Notes: generated by a model from the letters alone, not told the origin. A stretch of DNA of 64,000 bases from Berkiella sp964606325 (GCA_964606325.1 CAZSGE010000005.1:1-64000), one strand, 5' to 3'. Shown: positions 1-9,511, numbered from the stretch's first letter. Program-made: numbers and translations.

Positions 1-79
1 ATAGATAAACCGGTCACATTATGCCTGCCATTCTTGGAGTAACATACAAGGGTTAAGACAGCACAATTTTTATCCAGTT

Positions 80-200
80 CCCTCTACCGTTTACGGGAGA
101 GGGTTAGGGTGAGGGGCTTCAGATCTGATTTGCGTTGTTTACTTGATGTTTGGAAAGAGCTTTGGGATTTCCTCCCACTCGCATTGGCAGGAGAGGGAGG
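80..200. repeat. Two short intergenic inverted repeats
   Basis: The first 212 bases hold no gene. Two small inverted repeats are visible: CCCTCT at 80-85 with AGAGGG at 98-103, followed by a GGGTTAGGGTGAGGGG tail, and CCTCCC at 171-176 with GGGAGG at 195-200. The same CCCTCT/GAGAGGG flavour recurs near 9.5 kb and 28.98 kb, so these look like copies of a dispersed REP-like element. The second lies just after the stop of the desaturase gene on the minus strand and could help end its transcript. Confidence 0.45.
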
Positions 201-212
201 ATCAGGAGAGAC

Positions 213-1388
213 TTAAGCCGTTTTCAACGTAAAGCTTCTTAAATACATCGCAAACTCTTTTAACGCAGCAATGCGGGTCGCTTCGGCCTCAGCACACCAT
301 TTTTGCAAAGATTCTAGTAAATCGCTTTCTTGCATGTTGGTTTCATTCCACAAGGATTGTAAGCGTTCCTTGAACTGATAAACCTGCTGCACAGTGTTGT
401 TCTTGGACAAGAAATTCGCTAAACGCTCTTTTGTCGAAACATCTAAAAGCGACTTCTCGCGAACAAGCGCTGTTTTAATCTTGCTCCACATGCTCGCTTC
501 GCTAGGTGATACTTTTTCCTTTTCCTGCATCAAAGTAGGCACTAACACTTCATTAGAAAAGCGTGCCATCACTTGAAATCGATTCAATATCACCGCTTTA
601 ACTGTTTCCATGTCAATCTGTGTTTTACCTGGAACAAGCTCTGGCACAGGAGGACGTCGTTTAGCTTTCGCTAAACCAAACATCTCCAACGCACGGATCC
701 ATAGCCATCCCATATCAAATTCCCACCACTTAACAGAAAACTTAGCAGAGGTTGGATACGTATGGTGATTGTTATGTAATTCTTCCCCACCAATAAATAT
801 GCCAAATGGGATAATATTCCTTGCAGCATCTGGGCACTCAAAATTTCGGTAACCCCAAAAATGGCCAACGCCGTTTACGATGCCTGCTGCAAAGAAAGGG
901 ATCCAAGCCATTTGTAAGGCCCAGATAGTGACTCCTGGGATCCCAAATAAAATGAGATTGGTAGCCAACATGACAAAAATGCCCCACTTACTATGTGAGT
1001 AAACGTGTGCTTCCATCCAATCTTCTGGCGTGCCCTGACCATAGCGAACCATGGTTTCTTTGTTTCTCGCTTCTTTACGATACAGCTCAGCCCCTTGCCA
1101 CATAACAGTGGGCAAACCCAATACTTGAGGACTATGAGGATCATCAGGCGTTTCGCATTTTGCATGATGCTTACGATGAATGGCTGTCCATTCTTTGGTA
1201 ACCATACCAGTGGTTAGCCATAACCACATACGGAATACATGACCAACAAGAGGATGTAAGGTTAATGCCCTATGCGCTTGATATCGATGAAGATAAAGCG
1301 TTACGGCAGCAATAGTTCCCTGAGTGAAAGCCATTAACACAATAATGTTTCCCCACCAGGGTAAATCGCACAAACCATAAAAAAACAT
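213..1388 (-). CDS. Acyl-CoA/acyl-lipid delta-9 type fatty acid desaturase
   Basis: Membrane di-iron desaturase that would introduce a cis double bond into saturated acyl chains for membrane lipid unsaturation. The three histidine boxes of the family are all present: HRYQAH (residues 34-39), HRKHH (71-75) and HNNHH (205-209), with hydrophobic segments before box 1 and between boxes 2 and 3 (about 135-175). The catalytic part ends near residue 250; a further 140 or so residues, helical and charged, form a C-terminal extension seen in some proteobacterial desaturases. It is transcribed alone and divergently from the ABC exporter genes. Substrate and exact regiospecificity cannot be read from sequence. 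Family assignment is secure. Confidence 0.93.
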   Translation of the reverse strand: MFFYGLCDLPWWGNIIVLMAFTQGTIAAVTLYLHRYQAHRALTLHPLVGHVFRMWLWLTTGMVTKEWTAIHRKHHAKCETPDDPHSPQVLGLPTVMWQGAELYRKEARNKETMVRYGQGTPEDWMEAHVYSHSKWGIFVMLATNLILFGIPGVTIWALQMAWIPFFAAGIVNGVGHFWGYRNFECPDAARNIIPFGIFIGGEELHNNHHTYPTSAKFSVKWWEFDMGWLWIRALEMFGLAKAKRRPPVPELVPGKTQIDMETVKAVILNRFQVMARFSNEVLVPTLMQEKEKVSPSEASMWSKIKTALVREKSLLDVSTKERLANFLSKNNTVQQVYQFKERLQSLWNETNMQESDLLESLQKWCAEAEATRIAALKEFAMYLRSFTLKTA

Positions 1389-1534
1389 GCGTATTCCTCT
1401 CTTAAGCTAGCTGGTTAAATATAAATATCTAACATATGTCATCATATAGACTTACATTATACCGCTTATTGCCAAGTTAATGCACTAGAAGTATACATTA
1501 AAAAGAGTTCTCACCAATATTTAGCAGGGATTGC

Positions 1535-2245
1535 GTGCAAGTTATCGATATTGACTTTAAGGTTGGCGATTTTTGGCTTTTTAAAGCGCTTACTACACGC
1601 TTTTCTAAGGGTATTATTGTCATTTCGGGGAACAATGGATGCGGGAAATCGACGCTACTACGCATCTTAAGTGGTTTATGCAAACCCAATCGTGGCATTG
1701 TGCTTTACGAAAACAGAGATCTTTATGCTAATCCTTTAACCATCAAGCAAATGATAGGCTATGTCCCTAGCACGCCCTTTCTCTACCCTCAATTAACTTT
1801 GCTTGAAAATGTGACGCTCGCAGCAAAAATACGTCAACTTTCAGAAAAAGAGATCAAAGCTAACTTACCTTTAGTGTTCGAGCAATGCCAATTAACAGGC
1901 TACGAAAAAAGTTTATTTGGTAACTGTTCTGATGGAATAAAAAAACAAGCCATGCTGGCCAGCGCCTTAATACACAATCCCAAGTTATTGATCTTAGATG
2001 AACCTGGTGCAACTTTATCGCCCAGTAGCCGTGAATTACTTTGGCAAGTACTAAACGGTTTTGCTAACCAAGGGATTGATATCATATTGTCCAGCCATCA
2101 CCTTGAAGATGTTAATCATTGTAAAGAACACTATGTATTGGAGGCAGGTCGCCTTCATTTGCAAGCAAACATGCGTGTGTTTAGTCATATCGTGCTAACG
2201 CAAAATAGTGATGATTCAACCGTTGCTCAAGATATCTCCTTATGA
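1535..2245 (+). CDS. ABC transporter ATP-binding protein (ABC-2/GldA type)
   Basis: ATPase subunit of an ABC-2 type exporter. Walker A is GNNGCGKST (residues 32-40), Walker B LLILDE (151-156) and the switch histidine lies in LSSHH (about 188). The ABC signature, normally LSGGQ, is degenerate here (CSDGIKKQ, 131-138), so ATP turnover may be altered, although such drift occurs in this small exporter class. The start is a GTG at 1535 preceded by an AGCAGGGA purine run. The stop overlaps the next start as ATGA, and the next two genes are joined the same way, so the three are translationally coupled. The neighbouring GldG-like gene places it with gliding/Nos-type exporters; substrate unknown. Confidence 0.88.
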   Translation: MQVIDIDFKVGDFWLFKALTTRFSKGIIVISGNNGCGKSTLLRILSGLCKPNRGIVLYENRDLYANPLTIKQMIGYVPSTPFLYPQLTLLENVTLAAKIRQLSEKEIKANLPLVFEQCQLTGYEKSLFGNCSDGIKKQAMLASALIHNPKLLILDEPGATLSPSSRELLWQVLNGFANQGIDIILSSHHLEDVNHCKEHYVLEAGRLHLQANMRVFSHIVLTQNSDDSTVAQDISL

Positions 2246-3000
2246 AAAACGTTTTTGACATTGAATGCTACAAACTAAAACGCCATCCACTGGTGATGAT
2301 TATCCTTTCACTGTGCTTGGGCGTACTGTCTTTGTTGTTCTATAGACTATGCGTGGATTATCTGCAAAAGTCACATTTAGCCTTACACCAAAGAGATATT
2401 GAAATCAGTGTCTTTGTGGAAATAATTAAACCGCTGTGCAGCTGGACCGTTGTTGTGATGGCACTGGTGCTCCCTTTATTGACGCTCTATAGCTTTAGCC
2501 AGGAATACAGGCAAAATACATTTTATCTTTGGGCGATGAGTCCTTTAAAAGCAAAAAACATCGTGATCGGCAAATGGCTTAGTTTGATGCTGATATTGAC
2601 GATTATTCTACTTTTTCTTCTTTGCATGATTTGCACGTTAGCGTTCACAACCACACTTAATTGGCAACAAATTACCCTAAGCCTCATCACGGTATATTTA
2701 GTAGGGGCTTGCTTACTCAGTTTTGGCTTATTTATTTCAAGTTGTTTTGCAAATCCTGTTTTGGCTCTAGGGATCACTTATGTCGCTGAGCTTGCTTGGA
2801 TGATGTTGCAATGGTTAAATCCCCTTCCAGACAAGTTACACTTCTTAGCCAAAGAGTTTTCATTATTAATTCATTGTCATCATGCCTTTCTGGGCATTTT
2901 ATATAGTCCTGATATTGTGTTTTTTATATTAATGAGCACGTTTTGGATTAGCTTAACTATTCGCCAAGTCAGTCATAAAATGACGAGCATCACACCATGA
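2242..3000 (+). CDS. ABC-2 type transporter permease
   Basis: Integral membrane subunit of the exporter, 252 residues with about six hydrophobic segments (for example residues 17-35, 73-90, 115-135, 145-170). The segment SQEYRQNTFYLWAMSP in the first cytoplasmic loop fits the ABC-2 permease pattern in which a charged loop follows TM2. It begins with ATGA overlapping the ATPase stop and ends with another ATGA shared with the next gene, showing a tightly coupled operon. It corresponds to the GldF position of GldA/F/G systems. The transported compound cannot be deduced. Confidence 0.85.
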   Translation: MKNVFDIECYKLKRHPLVMIILSLCLGVLSLLFYRLCVDYLQKSHLALHQRDIEISVFVEIIKPLCSWTVVVMALVLPLLTLYSFSQEYRQNTFYLWAMSPLKAKNIVIGKWLSLMLILTIILLFLLCMICTLAFTTTLNWQQITLSLITVYLVGACLLSFGLFISSCFANPVLALGITYVAELAWMMLQWLNPLPDKLHFLAKEFSLLIHCHHAFLGILYSPDIVFFILMSTFWISLTIRQVSHKMTSITP

Positions 3001-4340
3001 AAAAATTTATGTTTAAAGAAATAGGTTTTGCTCTTTGTCTATTTGCAGTAGCTTGTGCGCTTTACATTCTTGGCAAACAGTTCGCTTATTATAAAGTGCT
3101 TTCTGATAATACCTTATCACTAACCACTACCTCTCTTTTATCTAGTTTTGATCAACCGATTTCCATAACCTTGTATACACAAAATGAAGAAACTCATCAA
3201 AATGCTAAAATACTTGTAGAAAGCTATCAGCATCACCAACCACTGATTCAGTTTGAATGGAAAAAATCATCCCCTCACACAACAAAATTGCCACATCAAG
3301 CGCTCGTTATTCGTTTTGCGCAAAGCGAGCAAGTGATTGATTTAGAAAAAAACAGTTTAAATGAAAATGTACTTTCTAATGCATTATTTAAACTGCAAAG
3401 GCAACCTAATGAATGGGTTGTCATGCTACAAGGACACGGCGAGCCGTCTCCACACGGCACATTGATGCGAGATTTTAATTTATTCAGGCAAGCGCTCGAA
3501 AATCAAGGATTAAAAATTCAAGCCTTAAATTTACTGCAAACCCCATTCATTCCAGACAATACCAGTGTACTGATAATTGCTTCACCTCAAAGCGCATTCA
3601 TGCCCATAGAAGAAAAGCTCATATTGGATTATCTTGCCAAAGGGAAAGATCTGCTTTGGTTAAGTGATCCCAATGATCATCCGCTTGCTGCTTTAAGTGA
3701 TTATTTAGGTATAGTTAAACTTGAGGGTACCATTGCAGATAAACATGGTCATCAATTAGGAACACCACACCCTGCTATCACAATTATAGAGAAGTACGGC
3801 TCCCTTCCGTTCGAGGCACCGCTTTCACTCACCGCTTTTCCTTTTGCTAGTGCGCTCAGTTTAAAGCAAAAGGAAGCTTTTACTTACCTCGCATTTTTAA
3901 AGTCTCATGAGCAATCATGGACTGAAAAAGACATCGATAACAAAGCACTCTCTTTTGATCCTGAGAATGGTGAAATAGCAGGGCCTTTAACGTTAGGATA
4001 CATTTTAACTAAAACCCATCCCAACAAACAACAACGTATTGTTGTCATTGGCAACAGTCGCTTCTTAAGCAATGCTGCCATCGAAAATTACGGTAACTTA
4101 GGTTTAGGCTTGAATCTTGTTTCTTGGTTACATCACGACGATCAATTGCTGCATATTTCCCAACCTACGGTCAAAGACAGCATGCTGCACCTACCTTATG
4201 TTTCGGTAATCGCGATTACCTATGGCTTTCCTTTCCTAAGTCTTGCACTGTGTTTTTGTTCAATCTTAGTATTTAACTTTCGAAAAAGACAAAGCAATCA
4301 ATCTCAATCCCAAAATCCATCAAGAATCAATTCACATTGA
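2997..4340 (+). CDS. GldG-like ABC transporter auxiliary protein
   Basis: A 447-residue protein of the GldG/ABC_transp_aux class: one N-terminal membrane segment (about 8-28), a large extracytoplasmic domain, and a second membrane segment near residues 400-425 followed by a basic cytoplasmic tail. The central region includes VMLQGHGEPSP and LLWLSDPNDHP, typical of this family. It is the third gene of an ATPase-permease-auxiliary set joined by ATGA overlaps. In Bacteroidetes such proteins belong to gliding machinery; in proteobacteria the role is poorly known and may be export of an envelope factor. Family call is strong, function is open. Confidence 0.82.
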   Translation: MKKFMFKEIGFALCLFAVACALYILGKQFAYYKVLSDNTLSLTTTSLLSSFDQPISITLYTQNEETHQNAKILVESYQHHQPLIQFEWKKSSPHTTKLPHQALVIRFAQSEQVIDLEKNSLNENVLSNALFKLQRQPNEWVVMLQGHGEPSPHGTLMRDFNLFRQALENQGLKIQALNLLQTPFIPDNTSVLIIASPQSAFMPIEEKLILDYLAKGKDLLWLSDPNDHPLAALSDYLGIVKLEGTIADKHGHQLGTPHPAITIIEKYGSLPFEAPLSLTAFPFASALSLKQKEAFTYLAFLKSHEQSWTEKDIDNKALSFDPENGEIAGPLTLGYILTKTHPNKQQRIVVIGNSRFLSNAAIENYGNLGLGLNLVSWLHHDDQLLHISQPTVKDSMLHLPYVSVIAITYGFPFLSLALCFCSILVFNFRKRQSNQSQSQNPSRINSH

Positions 4341-4384
4341 CGATATCTTATTTAAAGAACCCCTATTTTCATTAAGGGATCGTC

Positions 4385-5230
4385 ATGTTTGAAAAAGCAC
4401 CATTACCTAAACATATGATGATGATTATCATCTTTATTATCTTCGCCATCATGGTGGGTGGGTATGGGCTTTATTATCACTCAAAAAAGCAAATGGCAGT
4501 AAAAGACAAGGAATACCAACTATTAAAAGAAAAGGAGATGAAAATCTCCGAGAACTACAACGATCTTAAAAAGAAATTTGATAATGCCTCTAATAACCTT
4601 GAACAAATTAATAAAGATTACGAGGCTCTTGTGCAAAAACAACAAGATTGCAAAGCAAAGCAAGATGAAATACAAACAAAATATGATACGTTACTGCAAA
4701 ATAATGAGCAGCTAGAAAAAGCGCTGTTAGAAGCACAAACAAAGCTTGGGATTAGCCCATCATCGCCAGCAACAGCATCGACCGCCTCTGGCAATGATCA
4801 TCCTGTTAAATTATTGAATAAATCTAAAGATCCAACTTCTCAGAATAATACCGAAGCCAATAAAATAGCTGAAGCTGCTGTCAACGAGGGCTCAAGTTGC
4901 CCAACACCTGAAATGGTTACTCAAAATGCACATGCAGGGAATTGGAAAGACCATGATATGAGCTGGTGGGTAGAATTTACCAGTCGGCCCTTGCTTGAAA
5001 ACGAAGCTGTCAAAGATCTCTTTAAAATTCTCTATGATGGCCATTCTATCGCTTGCTACTATGCGTTAAATTCAAACAGCGACACAAACACCTGGATAGT
5101 AGTAAAGGCAGACGCCCAAAAGAAAACATTTAAACTCAGCGAAAAAGGTTGGAGCCTGTGCCCCACTGATGAATGCAAATCAATGTGTGAAAAGGCAAGC
5201 TTGAAAGAATGCCACTTCACAATTGAGTAA
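4385..5230 (+). CDS. Membrane-anchored coiled-coil protein, unknown function
   Basis: Not recognised. A 281-residue protein with one N-terminal membrane segment (about residues 10-32), a lysine/glutamate/asparagine-rich coiled coil (about 35-122), a low-complexity Ser/Thr/Ala linker (125-150), and a compact C-terminal domain (about 170-281) with six cysteines, including the cluster CPTDECKSMCEKASLKEC. The topology suggests a cytoplasmic N-end and a periplasmic coiled coil with a disulphide-rich head, which is inference. It starts 44 bp after the exporter operon and could be cotranscribed with it; the kinase-like gene follows after 105 bp. Confidence 0.75.
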   Translation: MFEKAPLPKHMMMIIIFIIFAIMVGGYGLYYHSKKQMAVKDKEYQLLKEKEMKISENYNDLKKKFDNASNNLEQINKDYEALVQKQQDCKAKQDEIQTKYDTLLQNNEQLEKALLEAQTKLGISPSSPATASTASGNDHPVKLLNKSKDPTSQNNTEANKIAEAAVNEGSSCPTPEMVTQNAHAGNWKDHDMSWWVEFTSRPLLENEAVKDLFKILYDGHSIACYYALNSNSDTNTWIVVKADAQKKTFKLSEKGWSLCPTDECKSMCEKASLKECHFTIE

Positions 5231-5335
5231 GATTTTTAGAACTACCGCCAATGAGTCCATTAAGCCCTGGTCTTGGGAACCTATTCCATCAAGGAGAGGT
5301 CGTAAACGTATAGGCTATAAAAAAGGCACGTTTGC

Positions 5336-6682
5336 ATGGATAATGGTCCCTCGAAAGAACCAGAGCAGATCACTGATAGTTTAGGCAAAAAATATACATT
5401 ATTGCCTAAATTTCCACTCCCAGAAGGCTTTGAAGGCCCTACCGGTTTTCTGGGTAAAGGCGCTTTTGGCGCAGTCTCGGTAGCTTATGATAGCCAATTT
5501 CAACCTTTTGCCATTAAAGAAATCAACTTAAATAAGTCCAATCCTAATATTGATGTAGTTCTAGCTGAGTCCACTAAAGAAATCGCTTATATGCATCATC
5601 TTGGAATGCATGCTGAAATGATTCACGCACATAGCGATGATCCAAATTTATTAAAAATGTATCTCTTACAGCCTTTTGTAAAAGGCATATCACTTGCAAA
5701 ATATTTCGAAAATTTACTTAAACAATCTAGATTACCTCAAAACCAAAATGATATCGCCAAAATGAAATTGATGCAGAACGCCATAGCTTCTTATATTGCC
5801 GCTTTAGAAGCGACGCAAAAACTTCACAAAATACGTCCTATCCATGGTGATTCAAACCATCTTGGCGCAAGCATCATTCATGGTGATTTACATAACGATA
5901 ATATTTTGTATAACCCTGACACTAGGCAGGCAACGATCATTGATTTTGGTTTATCTTGTATGTTACCAGAAAACGAAACTCATGTTTACATTGAAGGCGA
6001 AGATCCAATATTTCAAGATATACTCGCTCCACCTCATCGTGCACCTGAAACAAAAGTCGCAGAAGTGCGCCGTGAAGGACACTCCCCTGAAAGAGTTTAT
6101 GATAAAACCAGTGATATCTTCTCTTTAGCAATAAATTTTGGTGTTTATTCCTCAATAGAGGAATATTCACCAGATTTTGCTGGCGCAGAATCGGCCAAAC
6201 TAATGAAAATCTTCAAAGAACTCTCGCAAGAAAATCAATTTCTAGGAGGCTCAGGACGTCCTGAAGATAGAAAATCTTTAGAATATGGAATTGAGCATTT
6301 AAAGGCTGTTCAAAATGAGCTTTCATTAAGAATTGCTCAAAAAGCGATGATTGATAGCGTGCCATTGCTCAAAAATAAGGCTGCTGAAATCGCCAAGCTA
6401 AATGATTTTAAAATTAATGCGCGCGCGCAAGGTCTTCCTGAGAACCTAAAAGAAATGATTAAAGCAAAATCTAAAGAATATCACGAGCGTCAAAATCTAC
6501 GCCAAACAGTTCAATTAAGTGAATCAACGGGTTTTCCAAGTAAAAAGCGCGCTAGACCCATCACGCCAAGCGGATCGCCAACACAGGAACGTAACGAAAA
6601 TAGACCAACTAAAGCAGATAGCAAAGAGGACATCAAATCAAGTAGGGATGATATAAAGAAAAACCGAAAGCTACAATCATGA
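5336..6682 (+). CDS. Eukaryotic-type protein kinase-like protein, candidate effector
   Basis: A 448-residue protein with a full kinase fold signature: glycine loop GKGAFGAV (residues 40-47), ATP lysine in FAIKEI (K61), catalytic loop HGDLHNDN (182-189, with D184 and N189), DFG (203-205), an APE motif in HRAPE and the helix-F aspartate in TSDIFSL. The HGD rather than HRD catalytic loop makes it an atypical, non-RD kinase. The C-terminal 80 residues are polar and basic, rich in Ser, Lys and Asp, probably disordered. There is no signal peptide or membrane segment, unlike housekeeping Hanks-type kinases with external sensors. That, and the next gene 11 bp downstream, suggests a translocated effector; secretion itself is not shown by sequence. 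Confidence 0.82.
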   Translation: MDNGPSKEPEQITDSLGKKYTLLPKFPLPEGFEGPTGFLGKGAFGAVSVAYDSQFQPFAIKEINLNKSNPNIDVVLAESTKEIAYMHHLGMHAEMIHAHSDDPNLLKMYLLQPFVKGISLAKYFENLLKQSRLPQNQNDIAKMKLMQNAIASYIAALEATQKLHKIRPIHGDSNHLGASIIHGDLHNDNILYNPDTRQATIIDFGLSCMLPENETHVYIEGEDPIFQDILAPPHRAPETKVAEVRREGHSPERVYDKTSDIFSLAINFGVYSSIEEYSPDFAGAESAKLMKIFKELSQENQFLGGSGRPEDRKSLEYGIEHLKAVQNELSLRIAQKAMIDSVPLLKNKAAEIAKLNDFKINARAQGLPENLKEMIKAKSKEYHERQNLRQTVQLSESTGFPSKKRARPITPSGSPTQERNENRPTKADSKEDIKSSRDDIKKNRKLQS

Positions 6683-6693
6683 AAAGGTGAAAC

Positions 6694-8292
6694 ATGCGCA
6701 ACTCGACAAATTCAAAAAAATCATATAACGCCCAAATTGATGCACAAAGAAAACATCTACAGCAACTCTTACTAGATATGCAGGTTTTATTTAACTTGGC
6801 TAGGAGTAGCTTGGAAGATACCTCTAGTCGAGATGAAATCGCTCAAATCATGGTAGAACTGAGGGCATTTGTCAAATTCCTAGACGAAAAAAGAGAATAT
6901 ACCGTAGAGCAGGTTAATGCCTTAGCTTCACGCATTAATGAATTTACCAATATTTTTTCAAAAATAAAAAATAAAAATGATGTGATGTCATTTGCTAAAA
7001 ACAAAGTAGACGAGATTGCTCAAAAAGAACTGGGGAATTTATATCGCGGAACAAGTCCACTTCAATTATCAAAAGTTGAATTTACACTTGAAGATGACTT
7101 TGCTAAACGAATGCTGGACATAGCTGCAAGTTGCGAAAAAGTTGAAGCATCTCTTGCATTGGTTAAAGCAAGCTCACCTGGCCATCAATATGACAGAATG
7201 GAGTCAATCGTTCATGCTTGTAAAAGGGCTAAAGAAGCGGTAACAAGCTATTTTAATTTAGGGATCTTATTTGCCAAAGAGCTGCATTACTATGGTAATC
7301 GCGCATTGATAGCGACGAATTTTAAAGTAGCAACACCCCAGGAATCTCTAGATGCCGCCCAAAGAAGAAAATTAGCTTTAGAAGAAGAATTAAGAAAAAC
7401 AAATGCCACTATTTTAGGAACACAAATTCAAATTAAAAGCCAATCTACTTTAAAAGTAAAAGGAAAATCTGACGTTTTTAATAAAAAAGTTAAGAAAAAT
7501 GCAACGCTTATCGCCACAAAAGCTTCTCATCTTAATGAAAAGCAAAAAGCAGCCTTACAAAAAGTTTTTTTAGACCTACAAAAGCTCACGGCTTGGAGCG
7601 AGGTGTGTCTTGCGCAAGATTCTCCTTACTTACAAAAGCTACAACAAATGAATATTGAACTGATGGCGTTTAATAAGATATTAGAAAAAGATCAGGAATT
7701 TACCCAAGATCAAGTAAGCGCTATTGTGACTGTTGTCAGGGAAAGTACAAAAATGTTTACCAGTCTTAAATCCAATGAAGATGTGATTAAAGACGCCGAA
7801 CGTAAAATTGGGATTGAAGCCAATGCTGTGTTAGCTAAGATGAACAAAGGACAAGGTCCTCTTAAAGATGAAAAAATAACCGTTGAGCTCGCCCCTGACT
7901 TTACTAAAAAAATGCTTGATATCGGCAACTGCTGTCGTAGTCTTGAGGAAAATGTCAAAGCTATGCAAACTGCTTTTCCTGCACGTGAATATGGCGTATA
8001 TGATAAATTAGCGACAGCTGCATTAAGCGCCAAAAAAGGAATACTCTCTTTCTTTAATGCAGGAATCACATTAGCAAACGAAGTGCAATATTACGGGCGA
8101 CGCGCACTTATTGTAACGCAATTTGTCATTCCAACGCCCCAAGACAGATTAGAACGTTTGGCACGCAAAGAGGACTTACTCCAAGAAAAGATGCGCCAAG
8201 CGCAAGCACAAAAGTTGGGCACCATCATGCAAATGAAGCAAAAGCAGCTCACTGAGCAAAAAGATAAGCCAAAAATCTTTAAATATAAGTAA
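6694..8292 (+). CDS. Two-repeat helical protein of unknown function
   Basis: Not recognised as a known family. The 532-residue protein is an internal tandem duplication: residues about 18-250 align without gaps to about 285-517 at a constant offset of 267 residues. Anchors are YYGNRALI (199) with YYGRRALI (466), DFAKRMLDI with DFTKKMLDI, and ATPQESLD with PTPQDRLE. Each unit is predicted helical, ends in a charged coiled coil and lacks membrane segments or a signal peptide. The start has a good AAAAGG ribosome site and lies 11 bp after the kinase-like gene, so the two are probably an operon and may act together. Identity between the halves is moderate, so the duplication is old. Confidence 0.78.
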   Translation: MRNSTNSKKSYNAQIDAQRKHLQQLLLDMQVLFNLARSSLEDTSSRDEIAQIMVELRAFVKFLDEKREYTVEQVNALASRINEFTNIFSKIKNKNDVMSFAKNKVDEIAQKELGNLYRGTSPLQLSKVEFTLEDDFAKRMLDIAASCEKVEASLALVKASSPGHQYDRMESIVHACKRAKEAVTSYFNLGILFAKELHYYGNRALIATNFKVATPQESLDAAQRRKLALEEELRKTNATILGTQIQIKSQSTLKVKGKSDVFNKKVKKNATLIATKASHLNEKQKAALQKVFLDLQKLTAWSEVCLAQDSPYLQKLQQMNIELMAFNKILEKDQEFTQDQVSAIVTVVRESTKMFTSLKSNEDVIKDAERKIGIEANAVLAKMNKGQGPLKDEKITVELAPDFTKKMLDIGNCCRSLEENVKAMQTAFPAREYGVYDKLATAALSAKKGILSFFNAGITLANEVQYYGRRALIVTQFVIPTPQDRLERLARKEDLLQEKMRQAQAQKLGTIMQMKQKQLTEQKDKPKIFKYK

Positions 8293-8335
8293 GAATGACT
8301 TAAACTTGGGCAATTCTTCATTTTAAGATGCCCAA

Positions 8336-9511
8336 ATGGATTGTTTAACTGTTAAATCTGCTTATCTTGATAAAATTCGTCAAGGGTACCCGTGGGTATA
8401 CACCAACGCGTTAGCATCTACCCCAGATCTACCTTCTGGCTCATTAGTCTATTTAGGCGATAACAAGCGTAAACCCTTCGCTATCGCCTACTATAACCCC
8501 AAGAGTAGGATTGCTTGTCGCGTTTTAACACTAGACTGGAAAGCCAAAATAGATAGTCATTTTTTCTATCATCGTTTCGCCGCGGCATTAAGCAAGCGGG
8601 AAGCAAGATTTAAAGTGCCTTATTATCGGTTGATTCATGCTGAGGGTGATGCCTTACCTGGCCTTATCATCGATAGATTTAATGATACCCTGGTTTGCCA
8701 AACCAACACTGCCGGTATGGAAAAATTAAAACCGCTGTGGGTACAAGCTCTGCAAGAGTCCCTAAATCCTGCTCAAATTATCTTTAGAGATGATATTAAT
8801 AGCAGGGAGAAAGAAGGCCTTATCCCAAATGAAGTTGCCAATCAAAGTGAAAGCGTGTCCACGCCGCCAATTCAAATCTTAGAGCATAACACGGTATTTT
8901 TTGCCTCTCCTTCAAATGGTCAAAAAACGGGTTGGTTCTTTGATCAACGTGAAAACCGACGCTGGATGGCGACATTCTGTAAAAATAAAACCGTTTTAGA
9001 TTTGTACACTTACAGTGGTGGTTTTGGCATTAGTGCTGCAAAAGCAGGCGCTCAATCAGTGACATTAGTGGATAGTTCTGCTTTGGCGCTGAGCTTTGCA
9101 CAACTAGCCGCAAAAGCAAACGATGTGAGCGAAAAATGCGAATATATCAATGAAAATGTCTTTACATTGCTTCCCAAGTTGCATGAAGCTAATCAACAAT
9201 ATGATGTGGTGATTGCTGATCCGCCTGCGTTTGTTAAACAAGCACAACATAAAGGTCCTGGGTTACGCGGTTATCAAAAATTAGCCAAACTCTGCGCAAC
9301 AAGTGTTAAGACTGGCGGCTATCTCTTTATTGCTTCTTGTTCTCATCACGCCCCCATGACTGATTTTCGCAAAGCTGTGGAAACTGGTATTGCCAAAAGT
9401 GGTCGCAGTTTTACTTTTATTCGCAAAGGTGGCGCGGACAAAGATCACCCAATCCATCCGATGCTACAAGAAAATTATTATCTCAAAGCATTGTTATATC
9501 ATTTGGATTGA
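8336..9511 (+). CDS. rlmI: 23S rRNA m5C1962 methyltransferase family (RlmI)
   Basis: Class I SAM-dependent rRNA methyltransferase, 391 residues, close to the 396 of E. coli RlmI. An N-terminal PUA-type domain (about 1-75), a middle region with LIHAEGDALPGLIID, and a Rossmann methyltransferase domain are present: SAM motif I VLDLYTYSGGFG and motif IV IADPPAF. It would methylate cytosine in 23S rRNA in the cytoplasm. A 7-bp inverted repeat (TTGGGCA 8306-8312, TGCCCAA 8329-8335) abuts the ATG, so the start codon sits at the foot of a possible hairpin. It is a single gene between the kinase operon and the convergent ferredoxin-Ggt genes. Distinction from RlmL/K-type relatives rests on overall length and order. 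Confidence 0.88.
   Translation: MDCLTVKSAYLDKIRQGYPWVYTNALASTPDLPSGSLVYLGDNKRKPFAIAYYNPKSRIACRVLTLDWKAKIDSHFFYHRFAAALSKREARFKVPYYRLIHAEGDALPGLIIDRFNDTLVCQTNTAGMEKLKPLWVQALQESLNPAQIIFRDDINSREKEGLIPNEVANQSESVSTPPIQILEHNTVFFASPSNGQKTGWFFDQRENRRWMATFCKNKTVLDLYTYSGGFGISAAKAGAQSVTLVDSSALALSFAQLAAKANDVSEKCEYINENVFTLLPKLHEANQQYDVVIADPPAFVKQAQHKGPGLRGYQKLAKLCATSVKTGGYLFIASCSHHAPMTDFRKAVETGIAKSGRSFTFIRKGGADKDHPIHPMLQENYYLKALLYHLD

Noticed and set aside
5844..6170. Frames of 77-94 codons inside the kinase-like gene on both strands
   Set aside because: They lie within a gene with intact kinase motifs and have biased, nonsensical composition, so they are shadows.
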